A stretch of DNA of 64,000 bases from an uncultured Clostridium sp. (GTDB lineage: Bacteria; Bacillota; Clostridia; TANB77; CAG-508), in assembly GCA_947571115.1 (NCBI GenBank), contig CANOWW010000002.1:62001-126000 (forward strand), written 5' to 3'. The position numbers and the translations under genes are program-made. The number at the start of each line of letters is the position of its first letter. The stretch's first letter is position 1. The notes below the pieces were generated by a model that saw only the letters and a program-made list of their open reading frames with translations, had not been told where the DNA came from and made no database searches. Positions 51,048 through 60,659 of this stretch are shown here, piece by piece.

Positions 51048-52793
51048 ATGAAAAATATAATCATAAAAATACTGAAGAAATATAAAGTGCAGTTTATCAT
51101 TGTGTGGACATTTATTGCAATCAATATGTATTTACTGACCATTCCGCCACAAATCATCGGAAAAATCGTGGATTTATTATATAATATAGAAGGAAATAAA
51201 GAATTGATTGTTAGGCAAGCAATTCTTCTTGTGCTTTCTGCCATTGGTTTGTTGCTAGTAAGGATGCCTTGGAGATATAGTGTTGGGATTATTGTTCGTG
51301 GATTTGAAAAAGATTTGAAAAATAAGTTGTTTGACCAATTTATGAAAATTAAAATGAACCAGTTACAAAACATAAAAAATGGCGAATTTATGTCGTATTT
51401 TACAAAAGATATTGGCGAAATGAGAGTATTTTTATACCGAGCTATTTCGCTTGGTTCTAGAATTATCATTATATTTTTGATGGCGACTTACCAAATGATG
51501 GTCGGCGTTAATATGAAATTAACGCTTGTAACAATGTGCCCAATTCTTGTGACGAGTTATCTTGTGGTAAGAATTAAAAAATATGTGGAAATTAGTTTTA
51601 AAAAATCGCAAAAGTATTATACGGCCATGTCAGAATTCGTGCAGGAAAGCACGGATAGCATCAAAACAACAAAGGCGTATTCTGGCGAAATGAGTCAGCT
51701 CAAAGAATTTATCAAAAGAAATCGCATGTTGAAACAAGCGAACAATGCGGTTGATGTGCATTCTACTTTGCTTTCAACCTGCATCAATATTTGTTTTGGT
51801 TTGTGCTATGGAATTTCTTTGATTTATGGTTCAAAATTAGTCATAGAAGGTACGATTACAACTGGTGAATTTATTGCCTTTAACGGCTATATCGGACTGT
51901 TCGTTAATCCCGTTTCATGGATTCCGGGTTTGATTTCGCGTTTTAAAAGAGCACAGATTTCGTATCAGAGATTGTCAAAAGTGTTTGAATTGGAACGAGA
52001 AAAAGTGTCAACCAAAAATTTGAAGTCCGAAAATTTAGTATCTGGCGATATTGTAATTAACGATTTAACTTATAATTATACGCAAAATATTGAAGTGGCG
52101 CTAAACCATATTAGTTTGGAAATTAAAGAAGGGGAAACTTTAGGAATTATCGGTACGATTGGAAGTGGAAAAACAACGCTCATGAGTTTGCTTTTGAAAT
52201 TGTATCCTGTGCCAGATGGGAAAATTATGATTGGTGGGAAAGATATTAATGACATTCCACTTGGCATTTTGAGAAAAAGTATTTGTTATATTACCCAAGA
52301 CGCTTTTTTGTTTTCGAGCACGTTAAAAGACAATATTAGTTTGTTCCGTGATGATTACGAAGATCACGAAATTCAAGAAAGCACAAAAAAGGCGATTATT
52401 TCAGACGAAATAGACAAAATGCAAGAAGGAATTTATACGAAAATTGGTGGCTCCAATGGCGTGGATTTGTCTGGCGGACAAAAACAAAGAGTGGTGGTTT
52501 CTAGGGCATTTTTGCAAAAAAGTAATATTGTTATTTTTGATGATACATTTTGCGCGTTGGATAATCGAACCGAAGAAGCGCTTTTGAAAAATATCAAGGA
52601 ATTGACGAAAGGGAAAACTTGCATTATTATTTCTAACCGAATTTCAGATGTCAAAGATGCGGATAAAATTATTGTTTTGGATGAGGGCAATATGATAGAA
52701 GTTGGAAATCACGAAGCGTTAATTAGCAGAAAAGGATTGTATAATAAGTTGTATTCGCAACAATCTTCCAAAGAAGAAGCAATCATAGATTAG
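51048..52793 (+). CDS. ABC exporter half-transporter A (degenerate Walker B)
   Basis: 581 residues from ATG 51048 behind TTGGAGATG. Six membrane segments in about 1-300, then the nucleotide-binding domain: Walker A IGTIGSGKTTLMS, signature LSGGQKQRVVVSRAF, Walker B IVIFDDTFCALDN with Asp in place of the catalytic Glu, and a degenerate H-loop (IIISNRISDVKDAD, Asn-Arg for His-Arg). Such half-transporters pair with a partner that has a complete site. The partner is the next gene, ten bases away, as in BmrCD/LmrCD-like heterodimers that export drugs or lipids. Confidence 0.93.
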   Translation: MKNIIIKILKKYKVQFIIVWTFIAINMYLLTIPPQIIGKIVDLLYNIEGNKELIVRQAILLVLSAIGLLLVRMPWRYSVGIIVRGFEKDLKNKLFDQFMKIKMNQLQNIKNGEFMSYFTKDIGEMRVFLYRAISLGSRIIIIFLMATYQMMVGVNMKLTLVTMCPILVTSYLVVRIKKYVEISFKKSQKYYTAMSEFVQESTDSIKTTKAYSGEMSQLKEFIKRNRMLKQANNAVDVHSTLLSTCINICFGLCYGISLIYGSKLVIEGTITTGEFIAFNGYIGLFVNPVSWIPGLISRFKRAQISYQRLSKVFELEREKVSTKNLKSENLVSGDIVINDLTYNYTQNIEVALNHISLEIKEGETLGIIGTIGSGKTTLMSLLLKLYPVPDGKIMIGGKDINDIPLGILRKSICYITQDAFLFSSTLKDNISLFRDDYEDHEIQESTKKAIISDEIDKMQEGIYTKIGGSNGVDLSGGQKQRVVVSRAFLQKSNIVIFDDTFCALDNRTEEALLKNIKELTKGKTCIIISNRISDVKDADKIIVLDEGNMIEVGNHEALISRKGLYNKLYSQQSSKEEAIID

Positions 52794-52802
52794 GAGGAAC
52801 GT

Positions 52803-54548
52803 ATGAAAAGTAAGTCAATGGCGAGAGTGCTAGAATTGGCAAAGCCACATAAAAAGACGATAATCATTACGTCGGTTCTTTCTTTATTAATAGGAATTGG
52901 CGAAATTGTAAAACCGTATTTGCTGGAAGTGGCGATTGATGAATATATTAGCAAAGGCATTTTTCAGAAGGGAGCAATGACGGTTTCTTTGTTGGGGGCG
53001 ATTTATATTGGAATTGTACTTTTGGGAAATATCATTGATTTTATTACAACAACCACTGTGAATTTGATGGGCGAGGAAGTGATTTATTCGCTCAGAAATA
53101 AATTATTTCAATTTTCCCAAAACACGAATGTTACGTTTCATGATAAAACGTCTGCGGGGAAGCTGTTTGTCCGAATTACAAATGATGTGGAAGACATTTC
53201 TTCCTTGTTCAAAGACATTGTGGCAACTATTATTAAAGATATTATTTTGATTTTTGCGATTGCAGGAATTATGCTGTATTTTAACTGGAAATTGGGAATG
53301 CTTGCATTTTTAGTTGTGCCGTTTATCATTTTGTTTTCGTGGACCTTAACGGGAATTTTGCATAAACAATACGATGTTTCCAAAGTAATTCGAACGAATT
53401 TGAATACCTTTTTGGCAGAATCCATTTATGGGGCTAAAATCATCAAAATATTTAATATTCAGAAGGAAAAGCAAACAGAATGTGAAGGTTATACGAATGA
53501 ATTTTGTAAAGCAAGAGTAAAAACAGGTGTCATAGAAGGGTTGCTTCCTGCGTTGATGACGGTCCTTGAGAAAATTGGAATTGCTATTATCGTGGTGGCT
53601 TGTACCAATCATGTTTTTGGGATTTCGTTAGAAGTGGGATTTATTTATGCATTTATTACTTATATGAAGCAATTATTTGAGCCAATTACAAGAATTATAG
53701 AAAATATTGAAGTCGTGCAAGAAGCGTTTGTTTCCATTGACAAAATTTATGATATTTTGGAACAAAAAGAATATTTGGAAAATTTTGAAACAGGCATTCA
53801 GTTGAAAGAAGTCAAAGGGAAAATTGAGTTTAAAAATGTTTGGTTTTCTTATGATAATGGCGAAAATTGGATTTTGAAGGACGTTAGTTTCACAATTAAC
53901 CCCGGAGAGAGCATTGCTTTGGTGGGAAAAACGGGTTCTGGCAAAACGACGATTACGAATTTGATTAATCGTTTTTATGAAATTCAAAAAGGCGAAATTT
54001 TGCTAGACGGCATTAATATTAAGGATATTAATTTGAGAAGTTTGCGTTCTAATATTGGCATTATTTTGCAGGATCCATTTATTTTTGCAAAAAGCATCAA
54101 AGACAATATCAAGTTGTACAAAAATTTGGAAGACGAGGATGTGGCTGAAGCGATTGAATTGGCGTCAGCAGACGAGTTTGTAAATTCTTTTTCAGAAGGC
54201 ATGGAGCATATTTCAAATGAAAGGGGCAATTCGTATTCAGAAGGGCAAAAACAACTGATTGCATTTGCGCGTGTATTTGCTAATAATCCCAATATATTTG
54301 TGCTGGACGAGGCAACTGCAAACATTGATACCTATACAGAAAGCTTGATTCAGAAATCAATTGACCGATTGTCAGCCAATAAAACTTCCATATTTATTGC
54401 TCATAGATTGTCTACAATTGTAAACGTAGATAAAATCATTGTGCTAGATAATGGAAGTATTGTGGAAGAAGGAAATCACGAGACTTTGCTCCAGACAGAC
54501 GGCTATTATTCAAAACTATATAATGCTTACTATGAAAGTCTAGGATAA
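52803..54548 (+). CDS. ABC exporter half-transporter B (degenerate signature)
   Basis: 581 residues from ATG 52803 behind TAGGAGGAA. Six membrane segments, then Walker A LVGKTGSGKTTITN, Walker B IFVLDEATANIDTYTE with the catalytic Glu, H-loop FIAHRLSTIVNVDK, but a non-standard signature NSYSEGQKQLIAFARVF instead of LSGGQ. In the dimer the weak signature faces the weak Walker B site of the first protein, leaving one good and one degenerate ATP site, the typical asymmetric arrangement. Ends in a strong terminator. Confidence 0.93.
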   Translation: MKSKSMARVLELAKPHKKTIIITSVLSLLIGIGEIVKPYLLEVAIDEYISKGIFQKGAMTVSLLGAIYIGIVLLGNIIDFITTTTVNLMGEEVIYSLRNKLFQFSQNTNVTFHDKTSAGKLFVRITNDVEDISSLFKDIVATIIKDIILIFAIAGIMLYFNWKLGMLAFLVVPFIILFSWTLTGILHKQYDVSKVIRTNLNTFLAESIYGAKIIKIFNIQKEKQTECEGYTNEFCKARVKTGVIEGLLPALMTVLEKIGIAIIVVACTNHVFGISLEVGFIYAFITYMKQLFEPITRIIENIEVVQEAFVSIDKIYDILEQKEYLENFETGIQLKEVKGKIEFKNVWFSYDNGENWILKDVSFTINPGESIALVGKTGSGKTTITNLINRFYEIQKGEILLDGINIKDINLRSLRSNIGIILQDPFIFAKSIKDNIKLYKNLEDEDVAEAIELASADEFVNSFSEGMEHISNERGNSYSEGQKQLIAFARVFANNPNIFVLDEATANIDTYTESLIQKSIDRLSANKTSIFIAHRLSTIVNVDKIIVLDNGSIVEEGNHETLLQTDGYYSKLYNAYYESLG

Positions 54549-54568
54549 GAGCTAAAAAATATTGATAA

Positions 54569-54595
54569 AAAAGCAAGATAACTCTTGCTTTTTTT
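54569..54595 (+). terminator. Rho-independent terminator
   Basis: AAAAGCAAGA and TCTTGCTTTT pair around TAAC and run into a T-run, ending the exporter operon. Confidence 0.9.
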
Positions 54596-54626
54596 GTCGA
54601 AATAGGTTATAATGAAAAAGAATAGA

Positions 54627-54642
54627 TGTAAAAATATTTACA
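54627..54642 (+). promoter_or_regulatory. Inverted repeat upstream of the DUF11 surface protein
   Basis: TGTAAA and TTTACA around AATA, 15 bases downstream of a TATAAT (54607-54612) and 36 bases before the ATG. A likely operator. Confidence 0.5.
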
Positions 54643-54677
54643 CAAGTGAAATATTTTATAAAGGATGGTAAAAATAA

Positions 54678-57600
54678 ATGATAAAAAGGAAATTTTTAAA
54701 AGTGCTAATTGCAACAATTTGTATTGCGACATTGCTTCTACCGCATGCCAGCGTTGTATTAGCAGAAGCCTTGACAAATGAGAAAGATAACAAAGTAAAT
54801 AAAGTTAACTTGATGTCTTTAAAGTTTCATGAGGGTGGACCAGAATCAAGTGAAAGTTTGTCTGAAGAGGGAGAAGATAAGTACGATAGAAAGCAATATC
54901 AATATATATTTGGTGGAGACGGAAAAACAGACATTTTAAAAATTGTCAGAGAAGACGATAAAAATGCTGCTGGTTCTTATTTATATTCAGATGCTTTTTA
55001 TTGCTTGGATGGAAACAATTCTTTTCCAACGATTAATGCAGAAGGCGTGATTGGTTCGATTGAATATACAAGAACTGTGGAAGACTTTTTTGCGGGAAAA
55101 CCAACCACATTTAACATGAGTGATGAACATTACAATGCTTTATGTTGGTTATTGGACAACCTATATTTAAGAAAGCAAATGAGTTCAGCGGCGCAAAGAC
55201 AAGTGCTAAAAGATGCTTTGCTAAATCGTGCTTTTGATAATGTCATTCATTCTGGCTATGAAGATGCAGCAACTTTAGATGACATCAAAGCAGAAATCAC
55301 GGACGACGATATTGAAGTCATTCAGCAATGGGCGATTTGGTATTTTACAAATCATGGGGAAAGTACAATCCAAGGAATTCCTTTTGTACAAACTAACACA
55401 GATGGCAGTTTGAAATTACCAATTATTGACAAAAAAGAAGCAATTTCACAAGTGACAGATAGTGTAAGCAGCAGCAAACATGAATGGCTTACAGTTTTGT
55501 ATCAATATTTGGTAAATGAAGCTTTGAAGCATAAAAACGAAGAGTTCAAACCAGCAGGCGCAGCAACGTATCCAACCATTGCCAGTAGAGATATCGCTTG
55601 TGAAAGAGAAGGAAATTCTTATAAAGTAGGACCTTTTAAAGTAACAGCGCCATCCAAAGAGTTATCAAGTAGTGATTATCAAATTACATTGACAGATGGA
55701 AAAAGTGAAATCCCAAGCACAAAATATACGATAAAAGATGAAAACGGAAACACAATTTCTAAAAAAATCAATGAGATTTTTGATACGAATTATTATATTT
55801 ATTTGCCAGTAGAAGGCAATACTATTGAAAACGTAAAATTGAATTTGTCTTATGGGAAATTTGGTACAAAAGCCTCTGTTTGGGCAGCAGGTGAGCCAAC
55901 TTATCAGCCACTTGTGTTATTGACAAAAGAAGGAGACACAATAAATGATAATGTGACTGTTAAAATTGAGGGCGAAGAGCCAAAAGCAGATTTAGCTTTA
56001 AGAAAATACATTATTGCAGTCAATGACAAGGAAATTACGGATAGGGTTCCAACGGTTGATGTCAGAAAATTAACAAGTGGAGAAGCTGAAACAGCAGAAT
56101 ATAGACACAAAAAAGAACCTGTAGAAGTAAAAGTTGGAGATACAGTGACTTATCGAATGACAGTACTTAATGAAGGCGACTTAGAAGGAAAGGTCCTTGA
56201 AATTGCCGATTATTTGCCAAATGGGTTAGAAATGGTAACAGACAATGAAACCAATCAAAGATATGATTGGCAAGTAACAGAACAAAAAAATGGCGACAAA
56301 GTCATTGGAACAGTTGCTACAACAACTTTTACAAAAGACACCGTGCTTCCTGCGTTTAATAAAGAAAATGAAAACATTGAAAAAGTTAGTGTAGATATTG
56401 TATGTAAGATTACAGACGAAATTGCAGCAGGTCAAATTTTAACCAATTTTGCTGAAATTATGGAAGACGATATAGACGACAGAGATTCTACTCCTGGAGC
56501 TAATCATGATGGAACTCAAAATGGAATTAAACCGTCAGAATACGTGGGAACAAGTGGAGAAAAAGATTTATCAAAATCAGATTTCTATTACAAAGGTTAT
56601 GAAGACGACGACGATTTTGAAAAAGTAATCATGGCAGGAAAAGCATTTGATTTGAGCTTGCAAAAATTCATCACGAAAGTAAATGGTAAAGCAGTAGAGC
56701 CAAAAAGAGATCCGGTTGTTGATACGACACCATTAAAAAATGGACAAACAACAGCAACTTACAAACAAGTAAAAACACCAGTTTTGGTGCAAGCAGGCGA
56801 CATTGTAACTTACACAATTCGAGTTTACAATGAAGGCGAAGTGGACGGTTACGCAGAAAAAGTAACAGATTATTTACCAGATGGCTTAGGATTTCTAGTG
56901 AATTATAATGCCAATATTGACAACGCTTGGGCAATCAATAAAGGAAGCAGTGGCGATTTAAAAACCATCAAATTAGCAGATATAACAGACGGAACGAAAA
57001 ACTTGAAGAAAGAAGATTTTACAGGAATTACAGATTTGAAAAATGTGGATGTTGTGGTAGGAGATGATTGGAAAAACGCAACTTTTAAGGAAAAAGATGC
57101 TTGTATGTCAATCAGCACAACAGCTTTAAGTTCAACGAATACAAAAAATCTAATCAATGCATACAATGGTTCTGATAAATTATCTTACAGAGATGTGCAA
57201 GTAACTTGTATTGTGTTGGGAAATAGTTTGAATTTGAAAAACGTTGCAGAAATTACACAAGACTTAGATGCTGACAAAAACGAAGTAGATGACAGAGACT
57301 CTACACCAAATAATGATATGCCATGGAATAAAGAAAACAGCGAAGAAGATGATAATGATTTTGAAATTTTAACAATAGAAGACAAGAAATTTGACTTGGC
57401 TTTGCAGAAATTTATCACAGCAGTAAATAGCAAAGAAATTACAGACAGGGTTCCAAAAGTTGCTTATAATGACGGAAAAATTACTTATTCACATCCACAA
57501 ACAGCGTTGGAAGTCAACAATGGAGATAAAGTAACCTATACAATCCGCGTTTACAACGAAGGCGAAGTGGATGGTTATGCGGCAGAAATTGGAGATGACA

Positions 57601-58589
57601 TTCCAAAAGGATTAGTGTTTGACGCAAATAACGAAACGAATAAAAAATATGGCTGGAAAATGTATGATAGCAATGGTAAAGAAACATCAGACACAAGCAA
57701 AGCAGTGGAAATCAGAACAGACTATTTGTCAAAAGAAAAATCAGAAGCCAGAAAAGAAGATGCGTTGTTGAAAGCATTGGATAAAGGCACAGGAAATTTA
57801 TATTACTTAGATGTAAAAGCAGTATTTTCAGTAGATGCCAAAACTTCAAATGACACCATTACAAATACAGCAGAAATCACGAAAGATACGGATAAAGACG
57901 GAAATGAAATTGACGATGTTGATTCAACGCCAGACAATAAAAAAGAAGGCGAAGACGATATTGACAAAGAAAGAGTTCATGTAGGATATTTTGATTTGGC
58001 ATTAAAGAAGGATTTGACAAAAGCAGTTGTGACAGTTGGGGATTCTACTACAGAATACCCAGCTAAAGATGGTCAATTGCTAAAAGTTGAAGTTCATAGA
58101 AAGAAAATTAATTCAACCATTGTGAAATTTGTTTATAATATTACCATTACAAACGAAGGAACCATTCCGGGATTTGCGACAGAAATTAAAGATTACATTC
58201 CAGAAGGTTTGCAGTTTGTAGAAGCTGACAACAAAGACTGGAAAGCGATTTCAAACAATGTGATTGCAACAAATGCTTTAGCCAAAACATTATTGCAACC
58301 AGGCGAATCAGCAACTGTACCAGTAACACTTCGTTGGATTAATGGAGAAGACAATTTAGGTGTAAAAACAAATGTGGCAGAAATTAGTCAAGATTACAAT
58401 GATGCAAATGACACAGACGATATCGACTCAACACCAGACAACAAAAAAGACGGTGAAGATGATATTGATAAAGCAGATGTGATTTTAAGTATTTCAACAG
58501 GTAGCGAGCCAAAATATATCATTCTTCCAACTGCAGTATTGTCAATCATTAGTACAGGAATCGTTATGATTAAGAAATTTGTTCTATAA
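54678..58589 (+). CDS. Large surface protein with thioester domain and four DUF11 repeats
   Basis: 1303 residues from ATG 54678 behind AAGGATGG. A signal peptide (LKVLIATICIATLLLPHASV) is followed at about 90-230 by a thioester-type adhesin domain: Cys in FYCLDGNN near residue 110 and Gln in VIQQWAIWYFTN near 215, the pair that can form an internal thioester. Four DUF11-like beta modules follow near 437, 655, 903 and 1103, each opening LALQKFITAVN-like and containing TYTIRVYNEGEVDGYA and ending DVDSTPDN-type acidic stretches. The last 25 residues form a membrane anchor (YIILPTAVLSIISTGIVMIKKFVL, cited in part) without an LPxTG motif. A host-facing adhesin or fibre protein is the likely role. 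Over 1303 codons there is no CGG. Confidence 0.85.
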   Translation: MIKRKFLKVLIATICIATLLLPHASVVLAEALTNEKDNKVNKVNLMSLKFHEGGPESSESLSEEGEDKYDRKQYQYIFGGDGKTDILKIVREDDKNAAGSYLYSDAFYCLDGNNSFPTINAEGVIGSIEYTRTVEDFFAGKPTTFNMSDEHYNALCWLLDNLYLRKQMSSAAQRQVLKDALLNRAFDNVIHSGYEDAATLDDIKAEITDDDIEVIQQWAIWYFTNHGESTIQGIPFVQTNTDGSLKLPIIDKKEAISQVTDSVSSSKHEWLTVLYQYLVNEALKHKNEEFKPAGAATYPTIASRDIACEREGNSYKVGPFKVTAPSKELSSSDYQITLTDGKSEIPSTKYTIKDENGNTISKKINEIFDTNYYIYLPVEGNTIENVKLNLSYGKFGTKASVWAAGEPTYQPLVLLTKEGDTINDNVTVKIEGEEPKADLALRKYIIAVNDKEITDRVPTVDVRKLTSGEAETAEYRHKKEPVEVKVGDTVTYRMTVLNEGDLEGKVLEIADYLPNGLEMVTDNETNQRYDWQVTEQKNGDKVIGTVATTTFTKDTVLPAFNKENENIEKVSVDIVCKITDEIAAGQILTNFAEIMEDDIDDRDSTPGANHDGTQNGIKPSEYVGTSGEKDLSKSDFYYKGYEDDDDFEKVIMAGKAFDLSLQKFITKVNGKAVEPKRDPVVDTTPLKNGQTTATYKQVKTPVLVQAGDIVTYTIRVYNEGEVDGYAEKVTDYLPDGLGFLVNYNANIDNAWAINKGSSGDLKTIKLADITDGTKNLKKEDFTGITDLKNVDVVVGDDWKNATFKEKDACMSISTTALSSTNTKNLINAYNGSDKLSYRDVQVTCIVLGNSLNLKNVAEITQDLDADKNEVDDRDSTPNNDMPWNKENSEEDDNDFEILTIEDKKFDLALQKFITAVNSKEITDRVPKVAYNDGKITYSHPQTALEVNNGDKVTYTIRVYNEGEVDGYAAEIGDDIPKGLVFDANNETNKKYGWKMYDSNGKETSDTSKAVEIRTDYLSKEKSEARKEDALLKALDKGTGNLYYLDVKAVFSVDAKTSNDTITNTAEITKDTDKDGNEIDDVDSTPDNKKEGEDDIDKERVHVGYFDLALKKDLTKAVVTVGDSTTEYPAKDGQLLKVEVHRKKINSTIVKFVYNITITNEGTIPGFATEIKDYIPEGLQFVEADNKDWKAISNNVIATNALAKTLLQPGESATVPVTLRWINGEDNLGVKTNVAEISQDYNDANDTDDIDSTPDNKKDGEDDIDKADVILSISTGSEPKYIILPTAVLSIISTGIVMIKKFVL

Positions 58590-58604
58590 TGAATAAAATA
58601 AAAG

Positions 58605-58630
58605 AGGACGACTGAAAAGTCGTCCTTTTG
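58605..58630. terminator. Rho-independent terminator
   Basis: AGGACGACT and AGTCGTCCT pair around GAAA and are followed by TT. On the minus strand it may also end the HTH gene at 58642. Confidence 0.85.
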
Positions 58631-58641
58631 CGTTGTAAAAG

Positions 58642-59001
58642 TTATTGTTTTTGAATTAATAAAAACGATAAATAGTTATCAAGATGAGATTTGTTTTCGT
58701 TTGATAGCAAATTATATTTTGTAATTAATTCGTAATTTTGCGTAGAGATGCCATCTGAAGAAAGATATTTTATTGGAGTTGGCACATCAGTAAGTCCTAA
58801 CAAATAATCTACCGAGCAATTGAAATATTGCGAAAGTTTAATCAGCATACTAGGTTGAGGAAAAGAAGAGCCGACTTCATAACGTGAGATAAGCTCTTGA
58901 CTCACGCCTAAATCAGTAGAGAGCTTTACTTGCGTAATTTTTCGTTCCTCGCGGATTTTTTTCAAATTATTGAGATTATTAATGATATCGTTATCTTTCA
59001 T
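58642..59001 (-). CDS. XRE-type HTH transcriptional regulator
   Basis: 119 residues from ATG 59001 behind GAAGGAGG. Residues about 8-65 are a Cro/C1 HTH: NLKKIREERKITQVKLSTDL, VSQELISRYEVGSSFPQPS and LIKLSQYFNCSVDYLLGLTD, the last motif being characteristic. The rest is a short helical tail that may mediate dimerisation. It is divergent from the pilin-like gene at 59257, with a perfect dyad between them, so it probably controls that gene and itself. Confidence 0.88.
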   Translation of the reverse strand: MKDNDIINNLNNLKKIREERKITQVKLSTDLGVSQELISRYEVGSSFPQPSMLIKLSQYFNCSVDYLLGLTDVPTPIKYLSSDGISTQNYELITKYNLLSNENKSHLDNYLSFLLIQKQ

Positions 59002-59074
59002 AAATACCTCCTTCTGTATAAAAATATTATACTAGCAATACTCATATAATATAGAAAATATAATTGTTTTATTC

Positions 59075-59089
59075 ATGAGAAATTCTCAT
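59075..59089. promoter_or_regulatory. Perfect dyad between the HTH and pilin-like genes
   Basis: ATGAGAA-A-TTCTCAT, a 15-base perfect inverted repeat in the divergent intergenic region, a good candidate for the 58642 regulator's operator. Confidence 0.6.
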
Positions 59090-59256
59090 AACAAAATAAA
59101 GGTAAAATCAAATAAAAGATTATAATAATATAAAAACTATTTTAAAAAATATGAGAAAAAATCATAAAAATATTGCAAAAATTATGAACAATGTGTATAA
59201 TAAATATTACAACAATTAAAATGTTGTAATAAAAATAATTAAAGGAGGATTTTAAA

Positions 59257-60513
59257 ATGAAAAAACAAAACGTAGGGGTTCGTCTTGACGAATCTACAGG
59301 AATCACGCTAGTAGCACTTGTTGTAACAATTATTGTATTATTAATCTTAGCTGGAGTGTCGCTTAATTTAGTGGCAGGCAGCAATGGAATTTTAGGACGA
59401 GCCCAAAAGGCGGTTGACATCATGAATATGGCGAAAATCAAGGAAGAAGTTGAGCTCAAAATCGCGGAATTGCAAATGGATTATTACACAGAGAAAAACG
59501 ATTTTGCAAACGTGAATGATTACGTCAAAGCCAAATTGCGAGAAGGTGTAGAGCTTTCTAATGGAGCTGAAATTTCGTGCGATGAAAATGGCGCGTTAAG
59601 TTATGAAGGCTTAGAAATAGGAACTTTCAATCCAGATGGAACTGTGACAATTGACGGAGAATTAAGTGGCAATCAAATTGTAACCAAATATGCAGTTTCG
59701 TATGATGCCAATGGCGGAACAGGCGCGCCAGCCACAAAAAAATATACAGCAGGGGAAAATGTAGTCATTAATTTTGAAATAAAACCGTCCAGAAAAGGTT
59801 ATAATTTTTTAGGTTGGGCAAAAAGTAGCACAGCAGCAACGCCAGAATACACGACCTCAGGAAGTTTCACAATGGGAACCCAAAGTGTGACTTTATATGC
59901 GGTTTGGGAAGCATTGGCAACAGCTAAAATTTTACCAACCAATTATGGAGATAATGTGAGTTATAGTGCAAATGGAGTTTCAGATTGGAAAGTATTTTTA
60001 AACGATGGAGACAATGTGTATATTATAGCAAGTGATTATGTGCCAAATACTAATTTAAATAAAGAAGACGGAATAACAGCAATTGGTACATATAGCATAA
60101 GTGGTAGTAGTGTAGAAGGCCTAGTTAATTGGTTACAAACCAATTCTTATTGGGATATATATACAACAGGTTTGAGTGGTGCAACAGCAAAAGGTGGACC
60201 AAATCATAAGGAGTTTTGGGCAAGCTATAATGCAAAATACGGCACAGATTATGGAAGTTTATATCATAATATAGCAACACAGGCAGGTTATAATGATTTA
60301 TTATATTTTCCACATAAAGAAAAATGGAATGGTGTAGCAGCATATTGGTTAAGCAGTGCAGAAAGTACAACAGCTGTTCAATGGGTGTATTCGTCTGGTT
60401 ATGTAGGAGGCGGACCAAATCAACAAGATTATACAGGCGTTCGTCCGCTTGTGAAGTTACCTGCAAGTGCAAAAGCGACTTGGAATGGAACTGCTTGGGA
60501 TTTGGCGGAATAA
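59257..60513 (+). CDS. Pilin-like protein with InlB-B repeat and lectin-like C-terminus
   Basis: 418 residues from ATG 59257 behind AAAGGAGG. The intact paralogue of the 47225 gene. The N-terminus ESTGITLVALVVTIIVLLIL is prepilin-like but has Ala where pilins normally have Glu at mature position 5. An N-terminal helical stalk (about 55-130, KIKEEVELKIAELQMDYYTE) and an InlB-B repeat (about 150-215, VSYDANGGTGAPA, YNFLGWAKSST) follow. The C-terminal domain (about 225-418) ends TGVRPLVKLPASAKATWNG and has the FGE-sulfatase/C-type-lectin look: WASYNAKYGTDYG, YFPHKEKWNGVAAYWLSSA. The stretch just before GVRPLVKL differs strongly from the paralogue. The conserved segment LVAGSNGILGRA uses GGC at the site where the paralogue has CGGC. 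Confidence 0.85.
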   Translation: MKKQNVGVRLDESTGITLVALVVTIIVLLILAGVSLNLVAGSNGILGRAQKAVDIMNMAKIKEEVELKIAELQMDYYTEKNDFANVNDYVKAKLREGVELSNGAEISCDENGALSYEGLEIGTFNPDGTVTIDGELSGNQIVTKYAVSYDANGGTGAPATKKYTAGENVVINFEIKPSRKGYNFLGWAKSSTAATPEYTTSGSFTMGTQSVTLYAVWEALATAKILPTNYGDNVSYSANGVSDWKVFLNDGDNVYIIASDYVPNTNLNKEDGITAIGTYSISGSSVEGLVNWLQTNSYWDIYTTGLSGATAKGGPNHKEFWASYNAKYGTDYGSLYHNIATQAGYNDLLYFPHKEKWNGVAAYWLSSAESTTAVQWVYSSGYVGGGPNQQDYTGVRPLVKLPASAKATWNGTAWDLAE

Positions 60514-60659
60514 CTTTTGTTGTAATCAAAATGTAATAATGCCGATAAATAAAGTGCCCGTAGCAAAGTTTAGGTTTTGTAACCAAAAAGAGATTTGATT
60601 TTTTCATGAAACTATTATAAATAAGTAGAAAAGTAAATTAAAGGAGAGAAGCGAGCGGT

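Noticed and set aside
47225-60513. Diversity-generating retroelement
   Set aside because: No reverse transcriptase or template repeat in the window. Only the target-like C-termini are seen.
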